Of a DNA stretch of 64,000 bases, positions 36,566-47,194 are shown piece by piece (position 1 is the first letter of the stretch; the number at the start of each line of letters is the position of its first letter). The stretch is taken from the NCBI GenBank assembly GCA_902702965.1, contig CACRXP010000383.1, positions 320,101 to 384,100 on the forward strand, in the 5' to 3' direction. This DNA comes from Spirometra erinaceieuropaei (taxonomy: Eukaryota; Platyhelminthes; Cestoda; Diphyllobothriidea; Diphyllobothriidae). The notes beneath the pieces were generated by a model. That model had not been told where the DNA came from and did not search any database. It saw only the letters and a program-made list of their open reading frames with translations. Made by a program: the position numbers and the translations under genes.

Positions 36566-37383
36566 CAGTCACTAAGCTTGTTACGGAAAACGCGGAAAAC
36601 AAGGAATACAAATATTTACCTCCTTTTTGTAACATCTTTGTATTTGGGAAAAAGAGAATGTTGTAAGTTGTGGTTACCTGTATGAGTATCCAAGTAAGCA
36701 CTCGGACAGCAGAGCTTTTATATTTTAAGCATTTTTAACATTTTAAACATTTTGGCAAAGTCTACTTGTCTCAAGCACTGTTTTGGCAACTTGTGTAAGT
36801 GCTCTCTCTCCTTAAGCACATCCAGACACATTACTTAAGCTAATTTCGTTGTCAGTCCTTGCCGTGACAATGTAGGCCACAAAAATTGTCCTGGCGGGAC
36901 CGAAGTGTCGATGACCTCTAGTGACTCTGATGCAACGATAGACACCTCAGACTTATGAATCAGGACTGCAGTAAATCCCTTGACTAAGACTTTATTATGC
37001 GGGCAATTCGCTTGCTTTTTAGGGCCGTTCTAAAATAAGGCTTCAGTTTTCGACTGGCTCGTGTCCTTGAAGCTATTTATAACGAGGAGACTATCTAGCT
37101 AACAGAAGCTAAAGGCTGGGATTTTAACCCTGGAGTTTAGAGTTGCAGGCACCGCATTATGACGCCCCTTGCTGCCTGGCTGGCAATCAAGCCGACGCGT
37201 TCGGGCGTGCAGTCTGGGCAGTCAGACCGTCGCACGACTCACGAGCGTCAGATCACATCGAACTAGGCCTCAGATGGCAGAACTAGCAGTTGATCACTGG
37301 TCCTCTCTCTCTTTCTGATCACTAACTAGCTGGTAGGTACCCTGACTAAAAGTGTGTTTTTCCTCTCTTTAAAACAATTACAG
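36566..37383. other. No recognisable feature (intronic, ends at exon acceptor)
   Basis: AT-rich with no repeat recognised. The last bases (ctctttaaaacaattacag) form the acceptor of the next exon. Confidence 0.5.
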
Positions 37384-37454
37384 GACATGAATAATGTCTT
37401 CGACTGCACCCAGACGCAGAAACAGCTGGTGGCGCAATTGGAGGCTAAAAATAG
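37384..37454 (+). CDS. dyb: Dystrobrevin exon: start of first coiled coil
   Basis: A 71-nt exon between acceptor aattacag (ending 37383) and donor AATAG|GTAAGT (37455). It encodes DMNNVFDCTQTQKQLVAQLE and AKNR, equivalent to the vertebrate DISFTIDANKQQRQLIAELE and NKNR segment, the beginning of the coiled coil that mediates dystrophin binding. It starts in phase 0 and leaves AG of an Arg codon, completed by the first base of the next exon. Confidence 0.95.
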
Positions 37455-38018
37455 GTAAGTTTCCTTCAACTGCTGCCTCATGATCCACAGTTTTCACACT
37501 CCCCCCTTTTCGCTAGTTAGGAAATGTGGCGCCTGTTTTCATGCACTATCTGAGACGCTGGCTATAACGGAACGGCTCGGAGCTCAGTAAGACCATAATG
37601 GGTTCCATGCTTGGCAAACTGACAAAAGGCAAATGAACAGTGTCAATATCAGCAGGATCCCACTTTCAGCATTATGCTTTGAAATTTCGAGTTTTCGCCT
37701 TCCTTTTTAAGGTGTTGGTTGCGATGGGAACTCCATAAATTGGAAATGTCCTAAGCGAGCAAGCCAATAAATGTGAACGTCGCTTGCCTGACAAATTGTA
37801 AGTCGCCTTCAACTTATGAGAGTCGAAGACTAGGCCCTTCGGCGGGGCCTCCAAACTCGCGAGGTCCGTATACCCAGCTGGCGAGCCATTTGGTTTCCTG
37901 CGCTGACTTTTAACGTTCGTCGAGTTCTTATATCTCACAGATAGGTCGACAGTTTTCAAAAACGAAACAGTGTATGAATGAGATTCATGTATGTTCATTA
38001 TGCACAGGTGTATATATG
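37455..38018. other. No recognisable feature (intronic)
   Basis: Short intron stretch before the SINE copy. Nothing recognised. Confidence 0.45.
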
Positions 38019-38178
38019 AGATAGTGCCGACAAAGACAAGGGAGACGGGGACGGCCCTTTGTGGCTCATTAGCCGTCATCAGCCATCCACATCCAACCCC
38101 AAGTGCGAACACTTGAGATTCGAACCCGCGGTATTTGGTCATAGCGTTTGACAGTCTACCATTGAGCCACGGGCCCGT
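38019..38178 (-). mobile_element. tRNA-derived SINE, full length
   Basis: On the - strand: A box GTGGCTCAATGGTAG (complement of 38156-38170), B box GGGTTCGAATC (complement of 38117-38127), then GGGGTTGGATG, GGCTGATGA, CGGCTAATGAGCCA and a tail CTCCCTTGTCTTTGTCGGCA. The hammerhead GAAA has become CAAA in this copy. Because of the A and B boxes this could be mistaken for a tRNA gene, but it lacks a foldable acceptor stem. Confidence 0.82.
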
Positions 38179-38555
38179 TGTCTTGTCGGCTGTGGTCGGA
38201 CCCTAGTGGGGTCGCGTATCCTCTGTCCCCTTTTGTTGTCGTCTGAGGTGACGCAGAACTAACGTGTCCGTTTACTCTCCAGTTCGTCATCCGACAAGTC
38301 AATCAGTCGTCAGTTGTCATTCCCGCTTGCACTTGCTCGTTGTCCCACTGGTCCTGTCCGAACCGGTCGGATCTTTGTGCATTGCGCCTGGCAGGCAGGA
38401 TGCCGAAACTAGGGGCGCTTTTGAAAGATCAGTCAAAATGCAGACTAGCCCTTGAAATTGCGGTTATTTTGTGACAGCCAATAAGTATGCGATCTCAAAC
38501 TACCCGCGGGTGTCGCAATTTTAAGGCACCGAAAGTATCAGAACTAACATTTTCT

Positions 38556-38872
38556 GACTGTCTTGAAGAAGGAGACACGATCGCTGGGACAAGAGCTTTA
38601 TTAGCCTGACGTTTCGGATTCCTGCTGGAATCCATCATCAGAGACAACATCAGATACGGGTGATTCACGCACAAGGGGCTGCAGTATTTATAGGATGCAG
38701 TCGCCATGCAACCGCATACCTATGAACATTCACGGCATTCATTGCACTTTGTGTGCTAATTGTTTGATGGCCGACATTCACGTCGTTAATTGCTGCAATT
38801 TCATCCCGTGCGTTGGATCTTGGTGTCATGATTGCCCGACCATCAGACGCATCGACCCTGGTGTTGGTCGAT
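38556..38872 (-). mobile_element. Penelope-like element 3' end with well-preserved hammerhead motif
   Basis: On the - strand it begins in decayed coding sequence similar to the C-terminus of the 24.3-25.1 kb copy (gatgccgtctgatggtcggg-like, aattgctg...ggccatcaaacaattag). It continues through TATAAATACTGCAG to the hammerhead: CTGATGA (complement of 38635-38641), a perfect 7-bp stem GGATTCC/GGAATCC with loop AGCA, GAAACGTC and AGGC. It ends CGATCGTGTCTCCTTCTTC. A single T separates the core from stem II. Confidence 0.82.
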
Positions 38873-39908
38873 GCTAGTTTGCGAGAGCAGTTTTTGTCCA
38901 GGGATGCACCGATGCCTTTGTAACTTGTAATTTCTCGTGTTTAAACTGCACATGCGCTGCATTCTAACCTTGACGTATGACTGCTTGATGTCCGCAAGCC
39001 CTCTGAAAACGACCACTCTAATTGCCCTGAGACTGTTTATAATACCACCGAAATGATCACTACGTGGTCAGCATGGAATGTTATGTTTCCTCATTTCCTC
39101 ATTTTCTGTCCTGCAATCCCTGTGTATGCTGAAATCTCTGCCGTACCATGGCAGTCTCATATGACAGCCCCGAGAAACAAATTCGCAAAAATCTGTGAAT
39201 CACGCTAACCGAGAATATTCCAACACGGCATTTTTAAAGAAGAAGCTGCTCTCTAGTGTGTTTCAGATGCCTGTCGCCTATTTGTGAGCGCGATATTTGC
39301 GAACTCAGCTATGGATCGCCTTGAGTGTGACAACTGAACGAAAAAGTCCACTTCGTGGGACTTACTTCCAGATTGCAGACGCTTACTCAAGTGGAATTCC
39401 TCGCTCTATCGGAAGGCATCTGTAGTTTTTGCGTACAAGTGAAAAAAGTAGAACGTTATTTCGCCTTTCTGGTTAAGGGATCGTGAGAGAGCGTGTGTCT
39501 GTCTACTGTTACTTTTAAGGGAACGGAATTTGCAGTCAAAAACCCCAAACGCTACTGACCAGCGCGAACGAAAACTGCGAACTTCAATTTTGCTAGATTC
39601 GGCAGTTATCATGGGGACTTCATTCGCGGCGGGGTCGAGCATTCGCTGTCAGAAGATGGCGCCGTTAGATGAGCGCGAGTCGACAGAAAAGGAAATGCGG
39701 TCTCAATTTGCTGCCCATTAACTTTCGTGCTTTGAAGCGAAAAAAAATGTCCACTGTGCTGGATAGGTGTGACGGTTCAATTTGAAAATTCGTAAGCACA
39801 TGTTAATCTGCCGCCTTTTGGTCTTCGAAGCCCTCTTTGGAAAAAAACAGTACTTTCTTTCTCCCTCATTCACTCATTTATGGACAGTATTTAAATTTGA
39901 CTGCTTAG
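38873..39908. other. No recognisable feature (intronic)
   Basis: No repeat family recognised; ends with the acceptor gactgcttag. Confidence 0.45.
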
Positions 39909-40164
39909 GGAGATTCTGCTGGAAATTCAACGTCTCCGATTGGAACAACAACAACAGGCTGCTGGCATCGCGGCAGCTATGGTGGCAGGAGGGAGGCAAA
40001 ATGTGGGCGGCATGCGGCCTGGCCTTGAACCTGGTGCTGCGGGCGATGGAAGGTCAGATACGCTGGGCAGACATCCTGAATCTGAGGATCCACAGCTCAT
40101 GGCTGAGTTGCAGGCATTGCGTCAGCGAAAGTCAACACTAGAAGCACGCATGAACGATTTACAG
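39909..40164 (+). CDS. dyb: Dystrobrevin exon: coiled coil 1 and start of coiled coil 2
   Basis: Acceptor aaatttgactgcttag ends at 39908 and donor CAG|GTTAGT starts at 40165. The exon encodes EILLEIQRLRLEQQQQAAG (vertebrate EILQEIQRLRLEHEQAS), a Gly-rich insert, and DPQLMAELQALRQRKSTLEA then RMNDLQ (vertebrate [20 protein letters not shown]). Heptad-like Leu spacing is clear in both segments. The insert of about 35 residues between them is Gly/Arg-rich and longer than usual. One incoming base completes the Arg of the previous exon. Confidence 0.96.
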
Positions 40165-40689
40165 GTTAGTTCGCATATTCAACTGGCAAATAACTTGTCC
40201 GCTTTAACTTATCTCTGCTCATTTCGCATATGTGCCTCTTGTGTCCTTCGCCCACGCGAACGAGGTGTTGATTACTTGTTGGAGTTTGAAATGACCCCTA
40301 AACCGAACTGCGCCGCAAATGCGCAGGGCCAAAACGGAGTCAAAATACCACACAACACAGCGTTGCCGGGCGGCGGTGGGTCCAGGGTAGCCTAAAACTA
40401 CTGCCGTACGGACAGAAGATAGACAGACCGACATTGAGGAATCAATCCTCCTGCACATCGGCGTCCTCTTCATGATAGCGAATCTTAAGCGATTGAATTA
40501 ATTATGATGGCCCAAAAATTGTGGCCAGAGCGGTTGCTTGGTGACGAGCTAACTCGGTTCTTCTCAGGATTGTAAGTTGTGCTGCAAAATTGTCCCTTCT
40601 TAGTGTGACCTTGAGGACACATAGTCGTGTTGCTCTCATGAAAATCTTGTGCAAATTGTGTGTGGCCCGCGTGGGCGGGGTCATCTGTT
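40165..40689. other. No recognisable feature (intronic)
   Basis: Nothing recognised in this short intron stretch. Confidence 0.45.
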
Positions 40690-40905
40690 GACCACTGCGC
40701 TCACGCTAATCTCTGACCGTCCAGACACTGCCTTCCTACTGGATCAGGGTGTGAGTGAGAGAGAGAGAGAGAGAGAGGAGAGAATGTTTTAGGTACGCCA
40801 TAAGTCTACCCACCGTTAACTAATTCACGCGCAAATCGCCAGTGTTGCATCCACAGAGCTGGACACCCGGTGGAAGTCGCTGCCTGCGACAGCCTAATTT
40901 TCGTC
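40690..40905 (-). repeat. R1 repeat, inverted, interrupted by a (GA)n tract
   Basis: The reverse complement carries the R1 start (cacccggtggaagtcgctgcc, ttcacgcgcaaatcgccag). A (GA)n microsatellite at 40750-40782 replaces the pyrimidine-rich centre of the repeat. Confidence 0.6.
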
Positions 40906-41099
40906 GTATGGGACTTTGGTGAGTCCATTTACGAACAATAGAACTTTTAACAAGGTACTCACTCAGATGAGACATGCATCATCCAGCATATCAATCTAGA
41001 TGCCACATGTAAAAGCGTTAAGGACAGATTCAATTTGACTCAACCAATCCCGAGAAGATGACTTTAGCCAATCAGACTCGGCCTAGAAGTTAATTGTTT

Positions 41100-41200
41100 T
41101 TGAACGCCCGTTGTCTGAAATCGAGCTGGGGAACTAGTCTCGAAAATTTACACAATAAAGTTTACCGTTTCCCAAAGAATTTCATCTTCCTTCTTATATC
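41100..41200 (+). mobile_element. Penelope-like element 3' end (family 3), hammerhead decayed
   Basis: The text cgagctggggaactagtctcgaaaatttac then aataaagtttacc matches the - strand 3' end at 47190-47250 (CGAGCTGGGGAACCAGGCTC, GAAAATTTACGC, ATTAAAGTTTATTC). The core is lost here (CTGAAAT). Confidence 0.65.
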
Positions 41201-41278
41201 TCTTGGGATGCCTGTTTTTCAGTTAATAAGTTACATGTATAACGAAACCTCGTCATGTTAATTACAACTTTTTCAAAT

Positions 41279-41765
41279 GGCCGAAATCTTCGCAAGGGGT
41301 GACAATCGTGCGAGCAGCGCGAGTCATGGTTCTCAGACCCGTAATCCATCAACAAGCACAATCACCTCCCGTAATCATATTTTGTGCTAAGATTTTCCCT
41401 GGGCAGGGAATTTAGTCACATGGGGAGGACGCGGGCGAACAATAATCCCAGTGGCAGTGGGCCAAGTAGCCGAGCCCTCGTCACGCCAGCATCCAGCACG
41501 GATGACGAAATCGAGGCCATTAACGACTCGGACGCGGGCTGACAGGCCATCGTCGCCTCATTTACGACCCCCAGGGGCGATTGCGAGAGCTGCTAATTGT
41601 TGTACACATATGGTTCCACGTGCTATAAATACTGTACTCCCTGGGCCGCTACCACCCTTATCTGCGACTGTTTCTGATGATGGGCCCGAGTGATAATCCG
41701 AAACGTCAGGCCAAAAGACTTCTGGTTCCAGTGATCACATCTTTGTCTTCTATACCAAGGCATAT
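41279..41765 (+). mobile_element. Penelope-like element, 5'-truncated, with hammerhead motif
   Basis: Starts in coding sequence AEIFARGDNRAS (AEILARGDNRVS in the 24.3-25.1 kb copy), passes a decayed WFSDPxSINKHN box, and ends with the hammerhead-bearing 3' region. CTGATGA is at 41674-41680, a weakened stem II follows, GAAACGTC begins at 41700, then AGGCC. The tail ends cagtgatcacatctttgtct. The upstream reading frame has several stops. Confidence 0.8.
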
Positions 41766-42106
41766 TCAAAATATTCATCGACACCGTTGCTTGCCGGGAA
41801 TTCTACTAGAGCATTCGCCTCTGTCAAGAATGAACATTTAACGTACACCATAATTTAGAATACGCAAACATTCACAGCTACTTGTGATCATTTACTATCG
41901 CTGAATATTTCTTTATGGATACTTTAGAATTAGTTGAAGGATGTGATGACATTACTTGGCCAGCCCTGTGCGAATGAAATAGACTGGGCATTTTTTCCAC
42001 CCGATATCATCGATCACGATGGGGCTCAGATGTAAGTAGAAGACCCTCCTCTTCCTGTAATCAGCCCTCTTCACTCTCTCTTTCATTTGGATTTCTGCTT
42101 GCACAG

Positions 42107-42679
42107 GGCAACCGACGAGACCTGATGATCCAGCTGGAGACCCTGATGCGACTACTCAAGACGGGTTCAGACAACTACCAGTCGCACGAAGAGGTCCTCT
42201 CATTCCCCCCGCAACCTCTGCCATCCGAGTCTGGAGGCGGTTTTGAGGGCTCCCTCTCCCGACTGCCTCCCGGTCTGGTATCTTACTACACCCAGTCCCG
42301 TTACCACGGCGGTGGCGGTGGTATGAACCCACCACGGAGGAGCAGTAGTCTGGTGCGTCGCAGTCGTGGCGACGGTTCGCTGGATCACCTGCCAACCCTG
42401 CTGCACAGGTCCTTCGACGCAGAAAGTGTTCTACGCGCCAACACCACCGAAACGCCCTTCTTGGAGCCATCTGGAGATGCGATGTGCAGCTTGCGCCGAC
42501 CCTACGGACGTCCCAAGGCCTTCCCTCCGGAGCTGCCGCTTTCGCCGAGACACGGCTTTGAGCGCAGCGGTTCCCAGCCACCCAGCCTGGAGTGTGGTTC
42601 TAGCATGGCGACAGCGACGTCGACTGTCTCTGGAACATTCACGCGTCCTCGCACTGCCTCCCAGTCCTACGCACACCAA
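42107..42679 (+). CDS. dyb: Dystrobrevin exon: end of coiled coil 2 and Ser/Pro-rich tail
   Basis: Acceptor ttctgcttgcacag ends at 42106; donor CACCAA|GTAAGT starts at 42680; 191 codons, phase 0 at both ends. It opens GNRRDLMIQLETLMRLLKTG, the counterpart of the vertebrate ESRRELMVQLEGLMKLLK that closes the second coiled coil. The rest is low-complexity: a GGGGG run, RRSSSLVRRSRGDGS (a basic Ser cluster that could be phosphorylated), and Pro/Ser-rich stretches with SPRHGFERSGS. Such tails vary widely between phyla. A four-way set of long overlapping frames on the other strand is a shadow of the GC-rich exon. Confidence 0.96.
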
Positions 42680-43699
42680 GTAAGTTTCGCATTAAAGGCG
42701 CACATTTAGGCAGAATCGAAGGCAATTTGTCAATCATGTAAAATATCTACACAGATTGGCGGATTTGAGAGACCCGGGTTGATGATGTGAAGAAAACGTT
42801 GGGCTCACCGGAACGAGGTTATCTGGGTTCTGCCGTTTCGAAGAGAGCTTGGTTGGCTCCCAATTGTCAAAGCGTAAAGTGCACGTAATCGACCAGAAAT
42901 TTCAAGTGGCATGTCGCGTTGATCGGCCTCATGCTGACCGATTTTCCTCTTCTCTCGCGGCCTCTCCCTCCCGGAATGATAGTTTGCGGTCGTTTTATCT
43001 GTGTGCTTTTTGAGTCACCGCTTCGTCGGGGGTAGGGGATTGAACCTTCGTCGGGTGTTCGGTCTGGTGGTTCTTCTTCCTCGCCGAGTAGACTCGCTGC
43101 CGGCCTGTCCACGTATAACCCTAAGTCCAATGTTGTTAATAGGTCCTGAGCTCTGCGGACGTGATGACGTAGTACAATGTAGGCTTTATGAGGGTTCAGA
43201 TGCCTGTTGATGGAGTAGGCCTCGGAGTACCAAGCCTCAAGTGTTAACCGTCCTACTTAATTGTTGCCCCGGACGAAGATGGTCGAAAGTATGCCAGTTT
43301 TGCCAACGTGTATTGCTAGTCGAGAGTTTAGATCTAGGCTCCGAGTCGCCGATTTGTGCTCATGTAGACGAGTCTGCAATTTCTACCATGCTTCTCGAAC
43401 ATATATATAGTCGTCCTCGTGGTAGTTTATTTTGTAGACAACTCCTGAAATTTCAGCGAGTGGTTATTCGATAATTCAAACGAATAAAAAATTGTTCTGG
43501 TGGTCGATCAGTCCTGTCCTTCTCTACTCATGCAGACACCAAGAATTCGACGTGTTCCTCGATTACCGGTGGGTTTTATTCGCCAGACTTTTCTAATTCA
43601 CACTTTCTGTCAGCAACCGCACCTGGTAAAAGTACAGATCTTAGAAATTTTGGTGTAGTAATCAGATTCAGTCGCTATGCCGGTACATATCTATTACGA
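42680..43699. other. No recognisable feature (intronic)
   Basis: No exon or repeat family recognised. Confidence 0.45.
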
Positions 43700-44050
43700 G
43701 TGCAATGGCGTCCCTGTGTTTTCTTCGCTGAGACTTTCCCTGGGCGGAGTATTTGGTTATGCGAAAGGGCTTGACTAATCATCAGACTACCGCCCGATAC
43801 GATTGATCGAATTACTACCATTAACGACCTAGCTACAACCAATCAAGCCATCATCCCGTAAAGTTTAACAATCTGTGGGGAATTCAGATGCCGCTAATTG
43901 GGCATAGCCACTGGCTCCTACAAATACCGCAACACTTGTGCCAACATTACGCCTACTGTCTACAGTCTCTGATGATGCGTTCGCAAGTGAATCCGAAACG
44001 TCAGGCAAATAACATGCCTGTTTTAGCGATTGCGTCTCCCTCTTCTCAAC
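43700..44050 (+). mobile_element. Penelope-like element 3' end with hammerhead motif
   Basis: Decayed 3' region homologous to 41400-41765 (ctttccctgggcgg, accattaacgacc, gctaattg, ctacaaataccgc), ending with CTGATGA at 43969-43975, GAATCC, GAAACGTC at 43995-44002 and AGGC. Stem I can form from AGTCT before the core with AGGC after the cleavage position. The 5' side of stem II has mutated. The tail ends gcgattgcgtctccctcttctc. Confidence 0.75.
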
Positions 44051-44180
44051 TGTTTCCCGCAACTCACATTTCCACCTGCACCGCCAGCAATGAATTTCGA
44101 TGTCAGGTGCAGTTCACGTTGCCAATTCTACAAACCGTACTGTGTAGCTTTGATGGGACCCCGACGGGTCTTTAATAAAA

Positions 44181-44206
44181 AATTATCTATCTATCTATCT
44201 GTCTAG
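44181..44206. repeat. (TATC)n microsatellite
   Basis: Short run of TATC units ending in TGTC. Confidence 0.8.
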
Positions 44207-44479
44207 CGCGTCTAGGTGGACACAATCCCCTAATCTCGACGATACGGTCTTTTACCGGTTCGCTGACATCAGTTCCCTGATGTGCTTTGGTGTTGTATGG
44301 CTGCGTTGACTCGTGGAAATTGCAATTTAAAAAACGCGTTCCGATCGTACGCCGGATTGTAAGCCATTATGACGTTGTAATGTGTCCCGTTCCGTTGTTA
44401 GTTCAAGTTGTCCTCCATTGTTTTGTCCGCTTGGGTAGATCGCAGTTGGTAGCCAGGAATGGGGAAGCGGACGACGACC

Positions 44480-44765
44480 TTAACCTTTCATCTTAAGCTT
44501 AAGCCTAACCCTAACCTCAACTTTAAACGTTAACCGTTAACCCTAACGGCAACCCTAACCCCGACCCTTACTGAAATCATAAACGTAAATGTAGCCCTTA
44601 GACAAAGCCGTAACTGAAAAACCTAACCGTAATACTGAAACCTAATCGTACGCTCAAACCCCAACCGTAACCCTAAAATCTAAGCCTAAAGGCATATCCC
44701 TAAGCCGAAAATCGGAAACCATTAACCGGTACCCTAATCCTAACCTCAGGCGTAAAACGGAAGCC
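44480..44765. repeat. Degenerate telomere-like (CTAACC)n tract
   Basis: About 280 bases dominated by variants of ccctaacc: cctaaccctaacct, gttaaccctaacgg, caaccctaacccc, accctaatcctaacct. The degree of decay grows toward the middle. It is followed by about 165 bases of unrelated intron before the next exon. Confidence 0.75.
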
Positions 44766-44929
44766 AAATGGGTCAGATGTGATTGTGGAATCCCACAAAA
44801 TAGCCCCAGTAAACAAACCCCCAAGCCACCGGCAATACGGAGCTTGGCCACCAACTGCGATCTAGCCGTCTGCTTTTCCAACCTTCACATAAAACGCCTC
44901 ATCTCTCTCTCTGGACTCTTAATTGGTAG

Positions 44930-45156
44930 CGAGGCGCATTGACCCCGACTGCGGACACCTGGCGTTCAAGCGGCACCCTCGGTCGACCGCCGGTCCACCC
45001 CAAAGTGACTACCTCTGCCTCGACCGCAAGTCCCTATCGATCTGCGGGCAATGCAAAACCGCCCCTCGCCACAGCGGATAGCCCTGGCAGCGGCCTCACC
45101 GACAGCCCCATGAATCAGTCCGTTTCCAACGCGAAACAGGCGGTGACATCCTGTAG
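44930..45156 (+). CDS. dyb: Dystrobrevin exon: Ser/Thr/Pro-rich tail
   Basis: Acceptor ggactcttaattggtag ends at 44929; donor TGTAG|GTGAGT starts at 45157. The 227-nt exon reads RGALTPTADTWRSSGTLGRP through SNAKQAVTSC in phase 0, leaving AG of the next codon. Composition is Ser/Thr/Pro/Ala rich. No vertebrate homology that I recognise; assigned by phase, splice sites and position. Confidence 0.82.
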
Positions 45157-47194
45157 GTGAGTTCTCTCTTCTGGAGCTGGGCGTCAGGATCCCGTCTGCA
45201 GGACTTTCAACGTTCTTTCGGAATGCCTGGGACGGGCACATGTGTATGCGTCTCTCCTTGAACTGTGACTCCGTAGACATACTCCGTACATACTCCATAC
45301 ACACATACTCCGCACTGGTTGTAATTTATCTCGCTTCCTCTGTATTATACAAAACCCACAGACTAGTGCGCAGAAAACGGCAGTCTTTGGAAGGATGTTA
45401 GGTGAATTAAAGAACATAATTTTAAAGCAGGTAGAAGGGCTATTTTTTGCAGAGACTGGGATCGCCTTCCACCTATTTTAATCGTGCGTTGCAAGACAAG
45501 AAGAAGAATAGGCGTCAAGGGTTAACCGTTAATGAACCGGAGCTCAGAAGTGACTGGCGGCAAGTGTTTGCAGGATTGAATGGCTGACCGGAAGCGCGTT
45601 TGAGTCATGCCATCAACCAAACAGCCATAGATGCATTCCCATCTCTGCGCGCAGAAAACTGAAGCCACCTCGCAATTCTGTGGGAGTGTGCTAGCACACA
45701 CAACCGATCTAACAACAATAAAACAACGTCTACCTCCTGAATAGCCTGACGAGGTGTTTATACGATCATGACGACTGCCCCCCCCCCCGGTAAATCTGCC
45801 CGTGGTTCAGGGGCATTCTAAATCCCAGCTTTAAAATCACTCCTGTTTCCTAGGATGTTAAAAAAGAGCACTCCCCGAGCCTTTCCCTCGTTTACTCTGC
45901 AACAACTTTCTCGTCGTTTCAATAGCTGTCCCCCTGTTTTCTGCATCGCCATCTATTTACACGACTTTTATCTTCTTTACCACTTCTTCCTGGTCGTCCG
46001 GTAATCGTTTTGTTCGGGGGTGTGGAAGTAAAAGGGGTGATGATGATGATGCTATTGGGGTCGCACCTGAAACGCCAGCCGTATGCGCAAACGTGAAATA
46101 CAGCGCCGTTACTGCTGCAGCAGAAAATCCCTCTTTCACCTCCAAATAACTTACTAGGCGGTGGCACTAGGGATAGCTTTTTGACGGCTTTTTCAGCAAC
46201 AAGTTGGGTGGGAGGTTTACTCACGTCTTGGGCTAGGTGCGCGTACAGGCTTGCTCTGCCTCGGGAAAAACGAGCCCCTACAGTTGTAGCATCTCTGCTC
46301 CGGAGACCGAACGCGGATAGTGAACACGGTGTTGCTGTCAGATCCTACCAGTTTTAAAAAAAACCGAAAGCAGTTACCTATTGGGACTGCTAGAAAATAA
46401 GTTACAGACGAATCGGCAGATATTTGCCATATTGCTGGACCGTCTGGGGCTAGTGACTGGGTTGAAAGAAGTCGTAGGAATTCGAACGACGTTGTACTGG
46501 TTTTTCTGACTTTCTACTCAACTGTACTGATTTAACACTTTTAGATTTCGATTACCGGAACATTTTTTCCCGAACGCAATTTCCTTTTATAAGTTTTGTT
46601 ATTATATCCTTCATCAAAAGTGATAATTGCCTCTTTTCAAACGTTTGCAACCTTTTATCGCATGTTAAGCCATGTCATTCGGCAGATACCTGTTGCTAAT
46701 TATTTATGTGAGTGCCCTGCACATCTGATTACAGCGTCCTTAATTTAACACAGTTGCCACAAATTGCAACAGTCATACTGTTTTGTGGTTGGTACTTGTA
46801 GAAATTTGGCTTTGGTGAATTGCAGAAGAAGAAAGAGATATTGGGGATGTTTTTAGGTATCTGAAACTATAAACTACAATTCCCCTTGACTAGCATCAGT
46901 GGAATGCGAGTAATCAATTTTGGTTTTCGAGGTGCACGATCTACCAGATCTTTTCTGGAATAGCAGTCAAAAGCATTCGACGCCAAAAAACACCGCCTAA
47001 TGCTTCTCCAAATTGCCTTCAAAAGCTTTCGTCCAGATAATGCTCCAATTAAAACTTTGCAAGCATTTCCACAGCCTACCTTTGAGGTGTGAAGTGAATC
47101 CCGGCAATTCAAATATATATTTAGATTTAGACTGCAAATTCTCAGCCTATATATATATATATATTTGAAAATAAGCAAGATTCTTTGGGAAGAG
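45157..47194. other. No recognisable feature (intronic); microsatellites only
   Basis: Contains a C10 run near 45780, a (GAT)n run near 46038-46052 and a (TA)n run at 47148-47164. Otherwise nothing recognised. Confidence 0.5.

Noticed and set aside
38100..38180. Possible tRNA gene on the - strand
   Set aside because: A and B boxes are present, but the cloverleaf arms do not pair well and the segment continues into the shared SINE body, so it is called a SINE.
44654..44881. Leu/Gly/Arg-rich - strand frame
   Set aside because: It is the translation of the telomere-like hexamer tract.
46030..46055. CRISPR-like or regulatory array
   Set aside because: It is a simple (GAT)n microsatellite. No CRISPR array is expected or seen in this eukaryotic DNA.
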